Source: a virus. From it: DNA of 41,883 bases. The stretch lies in the IMG/VR virus record IMGVR_UViG_3300042453_000366, positions 1-41,883 of that record, one strand, 5' to 3'. Positions 32,119-39,298 of the stretch are shown here, piece after piece. Every line of letters starts with the position of its first letter. Positions within the stretch are counted from its first letter, which is position 1. Both the position numbers and the translations under genes were made by a program. The notes beneath the pieces are model-generated. The model was not told the origin of the DNA, did not search any database, and saw only the letters and a list, made by a program, of their open reading frames with translations.

Positions 32119-32403
32119 TGTCGGACGCAAGTTGCGTCCGGGTCGGACGCAAGTCGGACGCAAATTTCGGACGCAAAAACCCTGTCTCTATCTACCTTTT
32201 CTCTTGTTCGGACGCAAATAGGGGTAAATCAAGTCAGGTATGGAAACAAGAGGGGAATGTAACGGCGTGAACATAACACACATATAGGGGGGGTAAGGAG
32301 AAACCCCGTTTTTGCGTCCTCCCTTGGTATGACTGGTTTTTTTGCGTCCGACTTGCGTCCGCTTGCGTCCGAACCCAGTCGTGGGCAGGGTTTTTGCGTC
32401 CGA
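32045..32403. repeat. Twelve-copy iteron array, candidate replication origin
   Basis: The decamer TCGGACGCAA (or complement TTGCGTCCGA, allowing changes at the last two bases) occurs twelve times. Forward: 32121, 32143, 32154, 32167, 32208. Reverse: 32045, 32132, 32312, 32342, 32353, 32363, 32394 (first base). Neighbouring copies are often 10-13 bases apart, close to one DNA turn. Forward copies cluster left, reverse copies right, around a less repeated core of about 95 bases (32218-32311). Copies at 32121 and 32132 make a 19-base palindrome. Position after the primase-helicase suggests an origin; position before an RHH gene also allows an operator or partition site. Confidence 0.8.
32201..32311. 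other. Core between iteron clusters, with inverted repeat and G-tract hairpin
   Basis: No gene is supported in 32119-32434. The core contains an eight-base inverted repeat CTCTTGTT (32201-32208) and AACAAGAG (32245-32252), which would loop out the iteron at 32208, and an A/T-richer block around 32262-32286. A G7 tract (32287-32293) can pair with CCCC (32304-32307) just before a T run. This could be the melting element of an origin, with a weak rightward terminator at its end. Interpretation is inferred from layout. Confidence 0.45.
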
Positions 32404-32434
32404 CCTACCATTTGCACCACCACCACCACCAGAA

Positions 32435-32716
32435 ATGCCCGAAATCAAGATCAATGTCACCGCTGATGACCTGGCGCGGCTGAACGCTGAAGCAGCGGCG
32501 CATGGGATGCCACGTGCGCATCTGATCCGGCAGCGTGCTTTGAGCGGTGGGGTTGTTGCAGGATTGACCACGGCGGCGTACCATGCGCTGGTGGCGGACG
32601 CCTGCGCCTTCATGCGTGGTGACCTGAACCGCCGACACGTTGAAACTCTCGTTGCATATGTCATCGCTCATTCACATTCCAGCCAAGCAGCAACCGGTGA
32701 TCAATCGGCTGCATGA
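32435..32716 (+). CDS. Ribbon-helix-helix-type protein next to the iterons
   Basis: A 93-residue protein from ATG 32435; the frame upstream runs into the repeats and is not coding. The N-terminal part IKINVTADDLARLNAEAAAH, then GMPRAHLIRQRALSGG, fits an RHH DNA-binding fold. The C-terminal half is helical (TTAAYHALVADACAFMRGDL). A CAC trinucleotide run (32416-32430) lies in its leader. The nearest iteron is 31 bases upstream, so it may bind them. RHH proteins bind tandem repeats in plasmid partition and copy-control systems, which supports but does not prove that role. Confidence 0.7.
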   Translation: MPEIKINVTADDLARLNAEAAAHGMPRAHLIRQRALSGGVVAGLTTAAYHALVADACAFMRGDLNRRHVETLVAYVIAHSHSSQAATGDQSAA

Positions 32717-32867
32717 CACCATGACCCAAGCAGTGGCGTATGCCGCAGCCATTGCCGACAACGCCATTGATGACGGCGTACCGCTACCCATGGAACTTGT
32801 GGATAGCTTCGCCGTTGATTACGAACGCATCATCACCAGCCTCGTCACTGCCGCCACCGCCAAATGA
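32658..32867 (+). CDS. Small protein between the RHH and beta clamp genes
   Basis: A 69-residue protein from ATG 32658, overlapping the RHH gene by 59 bases; a start at ATG 32721 would avoid the overlap and leave 48 residues. The likely body is MTQAVAYAAAIADNAIDDGV followed by PLPMELVDSFAVDYERIITS. Helical, acidic, no known motif. ATGA overlap with the beta clamp start suggests coupling. Confidence 0.6.
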   Translation: MSSLIHIPAKQQPVINRLHDTMTQAVAYAAAIADNAIDDGVPLPMELVDSFAVDYERIITSLVTAATAK

Positions 32868-33904
32868 AAGCCGTTACCTGCCAAGCAGATCTCGATCACG
32901 CGCTACGCACCATTGCGCCAGCCGTTGGCCATCGCAGTAGCCATCCGATCCTTGATTGCTGCCTGATCCAAGCCGCTAGTGGCGTCATGACCATCACCGG
33001 CTTCAACCTTGACCTCGGCATCACCGTCACCATCCCAGCCGCAGTGGACACCGATGGCGCTGTAGCGCTGCCGTATCGGCTGCTGGCTGGCCTTGTGAGC
33101 CGCTTTGACGGCGACGAGGCTCTAACCCTCGCAGATGGCGCTCTGACCGCTTCTGCGGGCTCCTACGGGCTTGCGGCGGCTGATGCGGCGGATTACCCCG
33201 CGCTGCCGGTTGTAGACGCTGCTACGAGCGAGCTGCACCTATCCGCTGGAATCCGTGCCTGCATGGCAGCTGCCAGCACCGACGCCAGCAAGCAGATGCT
33301 CCAAGGCATCCACCTCGGCAGCGGCCACATGGAAGCCACTGACGGGCATCGCTTGATGCGTTATGCCATTGACCTGCCAGATGGCCTAGACCTCGTGCTG
33401 CCCGCCAGCACCATGCGCTTGCTGCAGGATCGCGTGGTCACCATCGCCGTTGCCAAAGGCCAAGCCGTGATTGACGCAGGTGACGGCATCACCATCTACA
33501 GCCGCATCATGGACGGCACTTACCCAGACGTGGCCAAGCTGGTACCCGCTGAGTTCAAAAGCACCATCACCGCCGACCGTCGCCGCCTGACTCGCGCCTT
33601 GGAGCGTGTCGCCATCATCGCCGATGCGCACAATTCCATCGTTAAGCTCGTAGCCGGTAGCGGTGGACTTGAGATCACCGCTGAAGCCGATGCCAACAAT
33701 GGCCGCGAGCTGTTAGCCGTGGAAGGCACCGCTAATGGCGCATGGGCATTCAATGTCCACTACCTGCTAGATGGCATCAAGGCGTTCAAGCCCGCTGAAG
33801 CCATCACATTCCACGCGAATACGACAACCACACCCGTCGTGTTGACACCTAGTGGCGTGGACGGTGTAACTTATCTGGTAATGCCTGTGCAAATCCGCAA
33901 CTAA
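32864..33904 (+). CDS. dnaN: DNA polymerase III beta sliding clamp
   Basis: A 346-residue bacterial-type clamp. It keeps the three-domain pattern: a first domain starting MKAVTCQADLDHALRTIAPA with HPILDCCLI, a second with ASKQMLQGIHLGSGHMEATD and GHRLMRYAIDLP, and a third from KSTITADRRRLTRALERVAI to the C-terminal YLVMPVQIRN, which matches the VMPM-x-x ending of DnaN. It encircles DNA and tethers polymerase. No polymerase gene is present, so it should recruit host Pol III, or other clamp-binding proteins. Somewhat shorter than host DnaN. Confidence 0.92.
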   Translation: MKAVTCQADLDHALRTIAPAVGHRSSHPILDCCLIQAASGVMTITGFNLDLGITVTIPAAVDTDGAVALPYRLLAGLVSRFDGDEALTLADGALTASAGSYGLAAADAADYPALPVVDAATSELHLSAGIRACMAAASTDASKQMLQGIHLGSGHMEATDGHRLMRYAIDLPDGLDLVLPASTMRLLQDRVVTIAVAKGQAVIDAGDGITIYSRIMDGTYPDVAKLVPAEFKSTITADRRRLTRALERVAIIADAHNSIVKLVAGSGGLEITAEADANNGRELLAVEGTANGAWAFNVHYLLDGIKAFKPAEAITFHANTTTTPVVLTPSGVDGVTYLVMPVQIRN

Positions 33905-33907
33905 TAC

Positions 33908-34231
33908 GTGGCAAAGAAGAGCACCAAGGATGAGATTCAGAACCGCGTCAACGTGGTTTACGACCTCATCCTGCGTGCTCATAGCCACCATCAGATCGTT
34001 CAACACGGTTCCGAGCTGTGGGGAGTTAGCGAGCGCCAAGTGCGCGATTACATGGCGGAAGCGCGCAAGCTGATTGCCCTTGATTCAGAGCTAGAGCGCC
34101 CGCAATGGCTGCAAGCCGCACTAGCAAGGTTGCAGGATTACGAGCGTGAAGCACGCGCCAAGGGGAACCTCAGCATTGCAATCAAGGCCCTAGAAGATCA
34201 AGCCAAGTTGCTGCGGTTTGAGATGTCATGA
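33908..34231 (+). CDS. Terminase small subunit
   Basis: A 107-residue protein from GTG 33908, immediately before the large subunit. The N-terminal half has helices IQNRVNVVYDLILRAHSHHQ and GVSERQVRDYMAEARKLIAL, a helix-turn-helix DNA-recognition pattern; the C-terminal half is a coiled coil ending LSIAIKALEDQAKLLRFEM. It would recognise the packaging start on concatemers. Overlaps TerL by four bases. Confidence 0.85.
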   Translation: MAKKSTKDEIQNRVNVVYDLILRAHSHHQIVQHGSELWGVSERQVRDYMAEARKLIALDSELERPQWLQAALARLQDYEREARAKGNLSIAIKALEDQAKLLRFEMS

Positions 34232-35577
34232 GCCTGATCGCCGGCATCTGCCAACCCGGCAGCCTGCTTGGGTTTATGGATGTCGCCACGCAAGAGGACA
34301 CGGGCGATCTGCTGCAACGCATCCGCGCTGATCTGCATCCTGGCCAGCTTGCGTTTGTGGATGACAGCGACACGCAAATCATTGGCATCTCAGCCGGTTA
34401 TGGCGCCGGCAAGACACGCGCGCTGTGCGCTAAGGCGGTGATGCTTGCCGCGGCCAATCAAGGCTTCATCGGCGCAGTGATGGAGCCCACCGGCCCATTG
34501 ATCCGCGATATTTGGCAGAACGACTTTGAGCAGTTCTTGGAGTCGTATGAGATCCCCTACACATTCAGGGCATCACCACTGCCTGAATACATGCTGCACC
34601 TGCCAGGCGGTGATACCAAGATCCTGTGCCGCAGTTTTGAGAACTGGTCACGCATCATCGGCTTGAACCTTGCCTGGGTGCTCGCCGATGAGATCGACAC
34701 GGTGACGCCCAGCATTGCCAACAAGGCATTTCCCAAGATCCTTGGCCGCTTGCGGTCCGGCAACGTGCGGCAGTTTGGCGCTGCATCCACACCAGAAGGC
34801 TTTCGCTGGATGTGGAACACCTTCGGCAGCGAGGATGCCAAAGGGCGTGCGGATCGCAAGCTGATCAAGATGCGGTCAGCAGACAACCCGCATCTGCCAC
34901 CGGACTTTATCGAGCGGCTAGAAGCCAACTACGACCCCAACCTGCTGCGGGCCTACCTAGACGGTGAGTTTGTTAACCTCACCACTGGCACCATCTACGA
35001 CCGTTTCAGCCGCAACAAGCACGTGGTGGCTGATCTGCCTGACCTAGACCGCGAGCCGTTGCGTATTGGCGTTGATTTCAACGTTGGCAACATGTCTGCC
35101 GTGATCGGCGTCCGCACCGGCAGCAGCCTGCTACTGATTGATGAGATCAGCGGCGCCCATGACACCGACGCATTGGCGCAAGAGATCCAAGCGCGTTACC
35201 CGCAGCGGCGCATCTACATCTACCCAGATGCCAGCGGCGGTAACCGCAGCACCAACGCAAGCCAGACCGACATCCAGATCCTGGAGTCCTACGGCATGTC
35301 AAACCAGTCACCACGCGCAAATCCTCCCGTTCGTGATCGCGTGGCTGCTGTTCAGGCTTTGCTGGAAAACGGCAAGGGTCAGGTCAGACTCACCATCCAC
35401 CAGCGCTGCAAGCGGCTGATCGAATGCCTAGAGCTGCAGTGCTACACCGATAAGGGCGACCCCGACAAGGATGCCGGCCATGACCACATGAACGATGCGC
35501 TCGGCTACTTGGTTTGGCGTGAATTCAACCCATTGCACGCAGGTGCTGGGCGATCTACAGGCATCAGGCTATATTGA
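34228..35577 (+). CDS. Terminase large subunit
   Basis: A 449-residue packaging motor. ATPase: Walker A SAGYGAGKT (55-63), Walker B WVLADEID near 150-157, coupling motif GAASTPEGFRWM near 186. Nuclease: Asp in GVDFNVGNMSAVIG near 275, YPDASGGNRS near 330 and the terminal HDHMNDALGYLVW motif near 420. It cuts and pumps DNA into the prohead. The packaging mode (headful or site-specific ends) cannot be decided from sequence alone, although a circular assembly agrees with circular permutation. Confidence 0.95.
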   Translation: MSLIAGICQPGSLLGFMDVATQEDTGDLLQRIRADLHPGQLAFVDDSDTQIIGISAGYGAGKTRALCAKAVMLAAANQGFIGAVMEPTGPLIRDIWQNDFEQFLESYEIPYTFRASPLPEYMLHLPGGDTKILCRSFENWSRIIGLNLAWVLADEIDTVTPSIANKAFPKILGRLRSGNVRQFGAASTPEGFRWMWNTFGSEDAKGRADRKLIKMRSADNPHLPPDFIERLEANYDPNLLRAYLDGEFVNLTTGTIYDRFSRNKHVVADLPDLDREPLRIGVDFNVGNMSAVIGVRTGSSLLLIDEISGAHDTDALAQEIQARYPQRRIYIYPDASGGNRSTNASQTDIQILESYGMSNQSPRANPPVRDRVAAVQALLENGKGQVRLTIHQRCKRLIECLELQCYTDKGDPDKDAGHDHMNDALGYLVWREFNPLHAGAGRSTGIRLY

Positions 35578-35601
35578 TTCCGCCAATCATTAACTCTACC
35601 C

Positions 35602-35922
35602 ATGCTCAAGGGTGCTGAACTACTCGCCAAGGTCAAAGAACTGGGCAATGCGCCTAAGTCCGAACTGGTGCGCGCTTGCGGCTACGTGATTAAGGATCGC
35701 GTGGCATTCACGCAGTTCTATGAAGCGCTGCTGGAAGCCAAAGGCGTTGATCTAGGCAGCAAGACAGTAAAGCGCGGCCGCGGCCTGACCTACAAAGCCA
35801 AGGTGCAATTCAACGGCAAGCTGCAGATTGGCGATGGCTACCTGCGCGAGATGGGTTACGAGCCTGGCGCTGAGTTTGACATCAAGATTGGCCGCAATAG
35901 CATCACGCTGACTGCTGCTTAA
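35602..35922 (+). CDS. cyAbrB-type transcriptional regulator
   Basis: A 106-residue homologue of the AbrB-like regulators specific to cyanobacteria (cyAbrB). Family features: LKGAELLAKVKELGNAPKSE with VRACGYVIK in the N-terminal region, FTQFYEALLEAKGVD in the middle, and a C-terminal swapped-hairpin part LTYKAKVQFNGKLQIGDGYL with EPGAEFDIKIGRNSI. In hosts such proteins control carbon and nitrogen metabolism. It has its own short gap, with TATATT at 35570-35575 as possible -10. Placed between terminase and portal, so expressed late or separately. It may reprogramme the host; strong hint of a cyanobacterial host. Confidence 0.88.
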   Translation: MLKGAELLAKVKELGNAPKSELVRACGYVIKDRVAFTQFYEALLEAKGVDLGSKTVKRGRGLTYKAKVQFNGKLQIGDGYLREMGYEPGAEFDIKIGRNSITLTAA

Positions 35923-35948
35923 ACTGCACCTATGACTGCGGCGCTGTA

Positions 35949-37394
35949 ATGTACACCGGCTTTAACAACTACGACCGGCCGATTGCGCAGCGCCGCGTTA
36001 CTCGCGTGCAGGATGCCAATACGGCGTGGTATGCACAAGAGCCGCATTGGATCTTGATTGAAGACCTGCTGCAAGGCACCTATGGGATGCGCCGCAAACA
36101 TCGCCGGTATCTGCCGCAGGAGCCGCGCGAGCTGGATGAGTCGTACGACAACCGCCTAGCTCGCAGCGTATGCCCGCCGTTCTATCAGCGACTAGAGCGG
36201 ATGCTGGCCGGCATGTTGACGCGCAAGCCGGTGCGGCTTGACGACACGGCCGACGTGATCCGCGAGCAGTTGTTTGATGTTGACCTACAACGCAATGACC
36301 TTAATGTTTGGACCTACGAAACCACCCGCAAGATGGTCCGCTATGGCCACGTTGGTGTACTGGTGGATGCACCTGCTGATGGGGGTCGACCCTACTGGGT
36401 GACCTACACACCACGGCAGATCCTTGGTTGGCGCGCTGAGCAGCAGGAAGGCCGGCAGGTGTTAACGCAGTTGCGACTTGCCGAGACGGTCACGGTGCCT
36501 GATGGTGAGTTTGGCGAAAAGGCAGTCGAGCAAATCCGTGTATTGACGCCAGGTGAGTTTCAACTGCACCAGAAGCAGGACAACGGCGACTTTAAGGTTG
36601 TCGACGAAGGCCGCACAAGCCTCAGCGAGATTCCTTTCTCAGTTGCTTATGCGCAGTGGCATGGCTTCATGGAGTCACGTCCGCCGTTGGAAGACATCGC
36701 TGAGCTAAACCTGAAGGCGTATCAGATCCAGAGCGATCTCGATAACCAGCTCCACATCAGTGCTGTGCCGATGCTGGCCTTCTATGGTTTTCCATCTGCG
36801 GCAGAGGAAGTCAGCGCTGGACCCGGCGAGGCGATTGCATTCCCCGCTGATGGCCGCGCTGAATACATCGAACCTGCTGGCCGCAGTTTTGATTATCAGT
36901 TCCGCAGGCTTGAGCAGCTTGCACTGCAGATCAACGAGTTAGGGCTATCGGCAGTGCTAGGCCAGAAGCTATCTGCTGAAACTGCTGAGGCAAAGCGCAT
37001 TGATCGCAGCCAAGGCGACAGCACGATGATGGTGATTGCGCAGAATGTGCAAGACATGATCGACAACTGTTTACAGTTTCATGCGCAGTACATCGGCAAC
37101 AACACATCTCCCGGCAGCAGCTACGTCAACCGTGACTTCCTCGGTACACGCCTTGAGCCGCAGGAGATCCAAGCGCTGCTGCAGCTTTACACCGCAGGCA
37201 CCATCACGCAGGAAACGCTGCTGCGTGAACTTGCCGAAGGCGATGTGCTAGGCGATGACTTTAACGTAGATGAGGAGCTTGAGGCTACGGCCAATGCGGG
37301 GCTTGATCTACAACCTGCTGGACTGGGTGACCGACCGCTTAGTGGACCTGATGATCTGGATGGAACCGAGGAAACCGAGGAGGCAAGAGCTTGA
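35949..37394 (+). CDS. Portal protein (DUF4055-type)
   Basis: A 481-residue portal homologue. It begins MYTGFNNYDRPIAQRRVTRV and contains GTYGMRRKHRRYLPQEPREL, then RLARSVCPPFYQRLERMLAG in the wing, YWVTYTPRQILGWRAEQQEG in the stem region, LKAYQIQSDLDNQLHISAVP and SQGDSTMMVIAQNVQDMIDN. The pattern is that of the DUF4055 portal group. Dodecameric channel for DNA entry and tail attachment. C-terminal residues are acidic (DDLDGTEETEEARA) and overlap the next gene. Confidence 0.87.
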   Translation: MYTGFNNYDRPIAQRRVTRVQDANTAWYAQEPHWILIEDLLQGTYGMRRKHRRYLPQEPRELDESYDNRLARSVCPPFYQRLERMLAGMLTRKPVRLDDTADVIREQLFDVDLQRNDLNVWTYETTRKMVRYGHVGVLVDAPADGGRPYWVTYTPRQILGWRAEQQEGRQVLTQLRLAETVTVPDGEFGEKAVEQIRVLTPGEFQLHQKQDNGDFKVVDEGRTSLSEIPFSVAYAQWHGFMESRPPLEDIAELNLKAYQIQSDLDNQLHISAVPMLAFYGFPSAAEEVSAGPGEAIAFPADGRAEYIEPAGRSFDYQFRRLEQLALQINELGLSAVLGQKLSAETAEAKRIDRSQGDSTMMVIAQNVQDMIDNCLQFHAQYIGNNTSPGSSYVNRDFLGTRLEPQEIQALLQLYTAGTITQETLLRELAEGDVLGDDFNVDEELEATANAGLDLQPAGLGDRPLSGPDDLDGTEETEEARA

Positions 37395-37614
37395 TTATCA
37401 CGTCAGCGCCTTGCCGGAAGAGGTTTTAGCCATCGTGCGCATCAGCTGGTACAAGGAAGGCAGGCCAGATGAAATTGACGAAACGATCTTGTATGAAGAC
37501 GGCCAAAACGGTTATGACGCATTCGCTGCATTGATCACCACTGCATTGAGCCGCGGCGCTAATGTCAGCATCCGCAGCGGCTATGCACCGGAAGATCTCG
37601 GCATTGAACGATGA
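37360..37614 (+). CDS. Small protein between portal and MuF genes
   Basis: An 84-residue protein from ATG 37360, overlapping portal by 35 bases; other starts upstream (37351 or 37270) would increase the overlap. A purine-rich GAGGAGG at 37377-37383 has no standard start codon behind it. The body LPEEVLAIVRISWYKEGRPD, then YDAFAALITTALSRGANVSI, looks like a small alpha-beta protein. Four-base overlap with MuF suggests a role in head assembly, but no function is known. Confidence 0.6.
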   Translation: MEPRKPRRQELDYHVSALPEEVLAIVRISWYKEGRPDEIDETILYEDGQNGYDAFAALITTALSRGANVSIRSGYAPEDLGIER

Positions 37615-38801
37615 GCACCCCAGAAGCGCTATATCGCAATGCAATCGATCTAAACCGCTACAGCAATAGCGTTGCGCGGCGCGTCATCAATGCTTACAAC
37701 GACATCATCATTGATGCCGTCAATCAACTGCGCACCATTGATGAACTATCGGCGCCAGTCAAGGCAGCGCGGCTGCGCGCGATCCTTGCTCAGTTGAAGG
37801 ACAGCTTGGCAACATGGGCAGGCGATGCAACGGAGCTGACAGCATTAGAACTACAAGGCATTGCAGAGCTGCAATCTGAGTTTGTGGCTGATCAATTGCG
37901 GCGTGCATTGCCGGCAGGTGCACGTGATGCAGTGCGCACCGTTGAGATCAGCCCGCAGTTTGCGCAGTCAGTGGTCACCACTGATCCAACGCAGATCAAC
38001 GTGGTGGCGCTGTCGGACGACCTGTTTGCTGCAGTGCAAGGTGCACCGGCAACATTCAGCCTTACCGCAGCGAAAGGCGCCACGATCACGCTCCCCAATG
38101 GTGAAGTGGTCACCAAAGCATTTCGCGGCATTGCCGTTGATCAGGCTGAGCGGTTTAGCCAAGTCGTGCGGCAAGGCTTGCTGACTGGTGAGCCAACGCC
38201 AGCCATTGCTAAGCGGCTGATCGGAAACCTTGAATTTGGCGAAGAAGCCAAAACCGTGAAGCAGCTAGTTGCAGCAGGCGGCCAGGCAACAGCAGTTGCC
38301 GACAATCAGATCGTTAGTCTTGTGCGCACCAGTATCAACCAAGTAGCCAATGCAGCTAGTCAGCAGGTATATGAAGCCAATCAAGACATCACTAAGAAGT
38401 ATCGCTATGTGGCAACATTGGATACCCGCACCAGCAGCATTTGCCGTGCATTGGATGGCCGCGAGTTTGAATACGGCAAAGGGCCGACTCCGCCGCAGCA
38501 TTTCAACTGCCGCAGCACGACAGTGCCAGTGATTGACTACGACGAGTTGGGTTTCACGCCACCACCGCCAGCAAAGCGTGCATCAGCAGGTGGCCAGGTG
38601 CCGGCAGATCAAACCTACGGGCAGTGGCTGGCCAAGCAAGACCTTGAAACCAAGGCCAAGGCATTGGGCGCTAACAAAGTGCCGTATTTCAACCGGCTTG
38701 CTGACAAGTATGGCCCAACTGATGCCATCGCCAAGCTAGTTCGTGATGACGGCTCAGAGCTAACCTTAGATCAGCTTCGTGCACGATATGGACCTGCCTA
38801 G
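37611..38801 (+). CDS. Head morphogenesis protein, MuF / SPP1 gp7-like
   Basis: A 396-residue minor head protein. The MuF domain is recognised in the C-terminal half by TSINQVANAASQQVYEANQD, YRYVATLDTRTSSICRALDG and PPQHFNCRSTTVPVIDYDE, with the conserved C-x-(n)-H-x2-C arrangement. The last 60 residues (QTYGQWLAKQDLETKAKALG and DGSELTLDQLRARYGPA) form a helical addition also seen in related phages. Bound to the portal, it influences DNA entry. No toxin domain is fused here. Confidence 0.88.
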   Translation: MSTPEALYRNAIDLNRYSNSVARRVINAYNDIIIDAVNQLRTIDELSAPVKAARLRAILAQLKDSLATWAGDATELTALELQGIAELQSEFVADQLRRALPAGARDAVRTVEISPQFAQSVVTTDPTQINVVALSDDLFAAVQGAPATFSLTAAKGATITLPNGEVVTKAFRGIAVDQAERFSQVVRQGLLTGEPTPAIAKRLIGNLEFGEEAKTVKQLVAAGGQATAVADNQIVSLVRTSINQVANAASQQVYEANQDITKKYRYVATLDTRTSSICRALDGREFEYGKGPTPPQHFNCRSTTVPVIDYDELGFTPPPPAKRASAGGQVPADQTYGQWLAKQDLETKAKALGANKVPYFNRLADKYGPTDAIAKLVRDDGSELTLDQLRARYGPA

Positions 38802-39096
38802 CCTCCGTCATTTTCAGAATGGTTTGATCATCAGCGATCCTGTGCAAGCATTAGTCGGCGAAGCATGGGTTCAAGCAGTGCTGTGCCAACGTGAAGATGG
38901 TAGCCAGTATTGGGCGACGCTTGACATGGCTAAACTTACAGCAGTAACTGAGTGGTGCTATGCCATTGAAAAAGGGCAAGTCGCAGGCTGCAGTATCAGC
39001 CAACATCAAAACGGAGATGAAAAAAGGCAAGCCGCAAAAGCAAGCGGTAGCAATCGCGCTCGCAAAAGCCGGCAAGTCACGCAAGCCAAAGGGTAA
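38788..39096 (+). CDS. Conserved small phage protein after MuF
   Basis: A 102-residue protein from ATG 38788; ATG 38779 is an alternative. It begins MDLPSLRHFQNGLIISDPVQ with VGEAWVQAVLCQREDGSQYW, an all-beta part, and ends in a basic, low-complexity tail (KRQAAKASGSNRARKSRQVT) in which a second, 28-residue gene is encoded in another frame. The beta part is probably the true constrained domain. Head-region position; function unknown. Confidence 0.68.
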   Translation: MDLPSLRHFQNGLIISDPVQALVGEAWVQAVLCQREDGSQYWATLDMAKLTAVTEWCYAIEKGQVAGCSISQHQNGDEKRQAAKASGSNRARKSRQVTQAKG

Positions 39097-39103
39097 GAAG
39101 TGA
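39017..39103 (+). CDS. Tiny basic protein (28 aa)
   Basis: A 28-residue frame from ATG 39017, preceded by GGAG at 39013-39016, ending in TGA at 39101-39103. It reads MKKGKPQKQAVAIALAKAGK and ends SRKPKGKK. The core KQAVAIALAKAG is a recurrent short phage motif (resembling DUF6496-like proteins) that I take as evidence of selection, although the frame is inside the tail of another gene. TGATG overlap couples it to the next gene. Likely nucleic-acid-binding by charge. Confidence 0.55.
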   Translation: MKKGKPQKQAVAIALAKAGKSRKPKGKK

Positions 39104-39258
39104 TGGCTAAGAAGCCTGGCCTATACGCCAACATTGCCGCCAAGCGCAAGCGCATTGAAGCCGGCAGCAAGGAGCGCATGGCACGCAAGGGCGAAGCCGG
39201 CAGGCCATCTGCTGCTGCATTTAAGGCGGCCGCTAAGACCGCGAAGAAAAAGAAATAA
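39103..39258 (+). CDS. Small basic protein (51 aa)
   Basis: A 51-residue frame from ATG 39103 to TAA 39256-39258. MAKKPGLYANIAAKRKRIEA is followed by GSKERMARKGEAGRPSAAAF and a lysine-rich end. Proteins starting MAKK-x-GLYANIAAKRKRI are familiar in head regions of cyanophages and other marine phages. The role is unknown; charge suggests contact with packaged DNA or procapsid interior. Confidence 0.68.
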   Translation: MAKKPGLYANIAAKRKRIEAGSKERMARKGEAGRPSAAAFKAAAKTAKKKK

Positions 39259-39298
39259 TCAGCACGGCTAGAATGCGATTATGAATTAATAAAAGCCA

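Noticed and set aside
32374-32395. Rho-independent terminator CCCA-GTCG-TGGG followed by T run
   Set aside because: Stem has only four pairs and the T run is part of an iteron flank; too weak to annotate.
32045-32403. CRISPR array
   Set aside because: Repeats are only 10 bases, occur in both orientations, and are separated by 1-130 bases of unrelated length, with no spacers or cas genes.
32188-32664. Minus-strand ORF of 158 residues across the iteron region
   Set aside because: Its sequence is built from translated repeats and antisense of the RHH gene.
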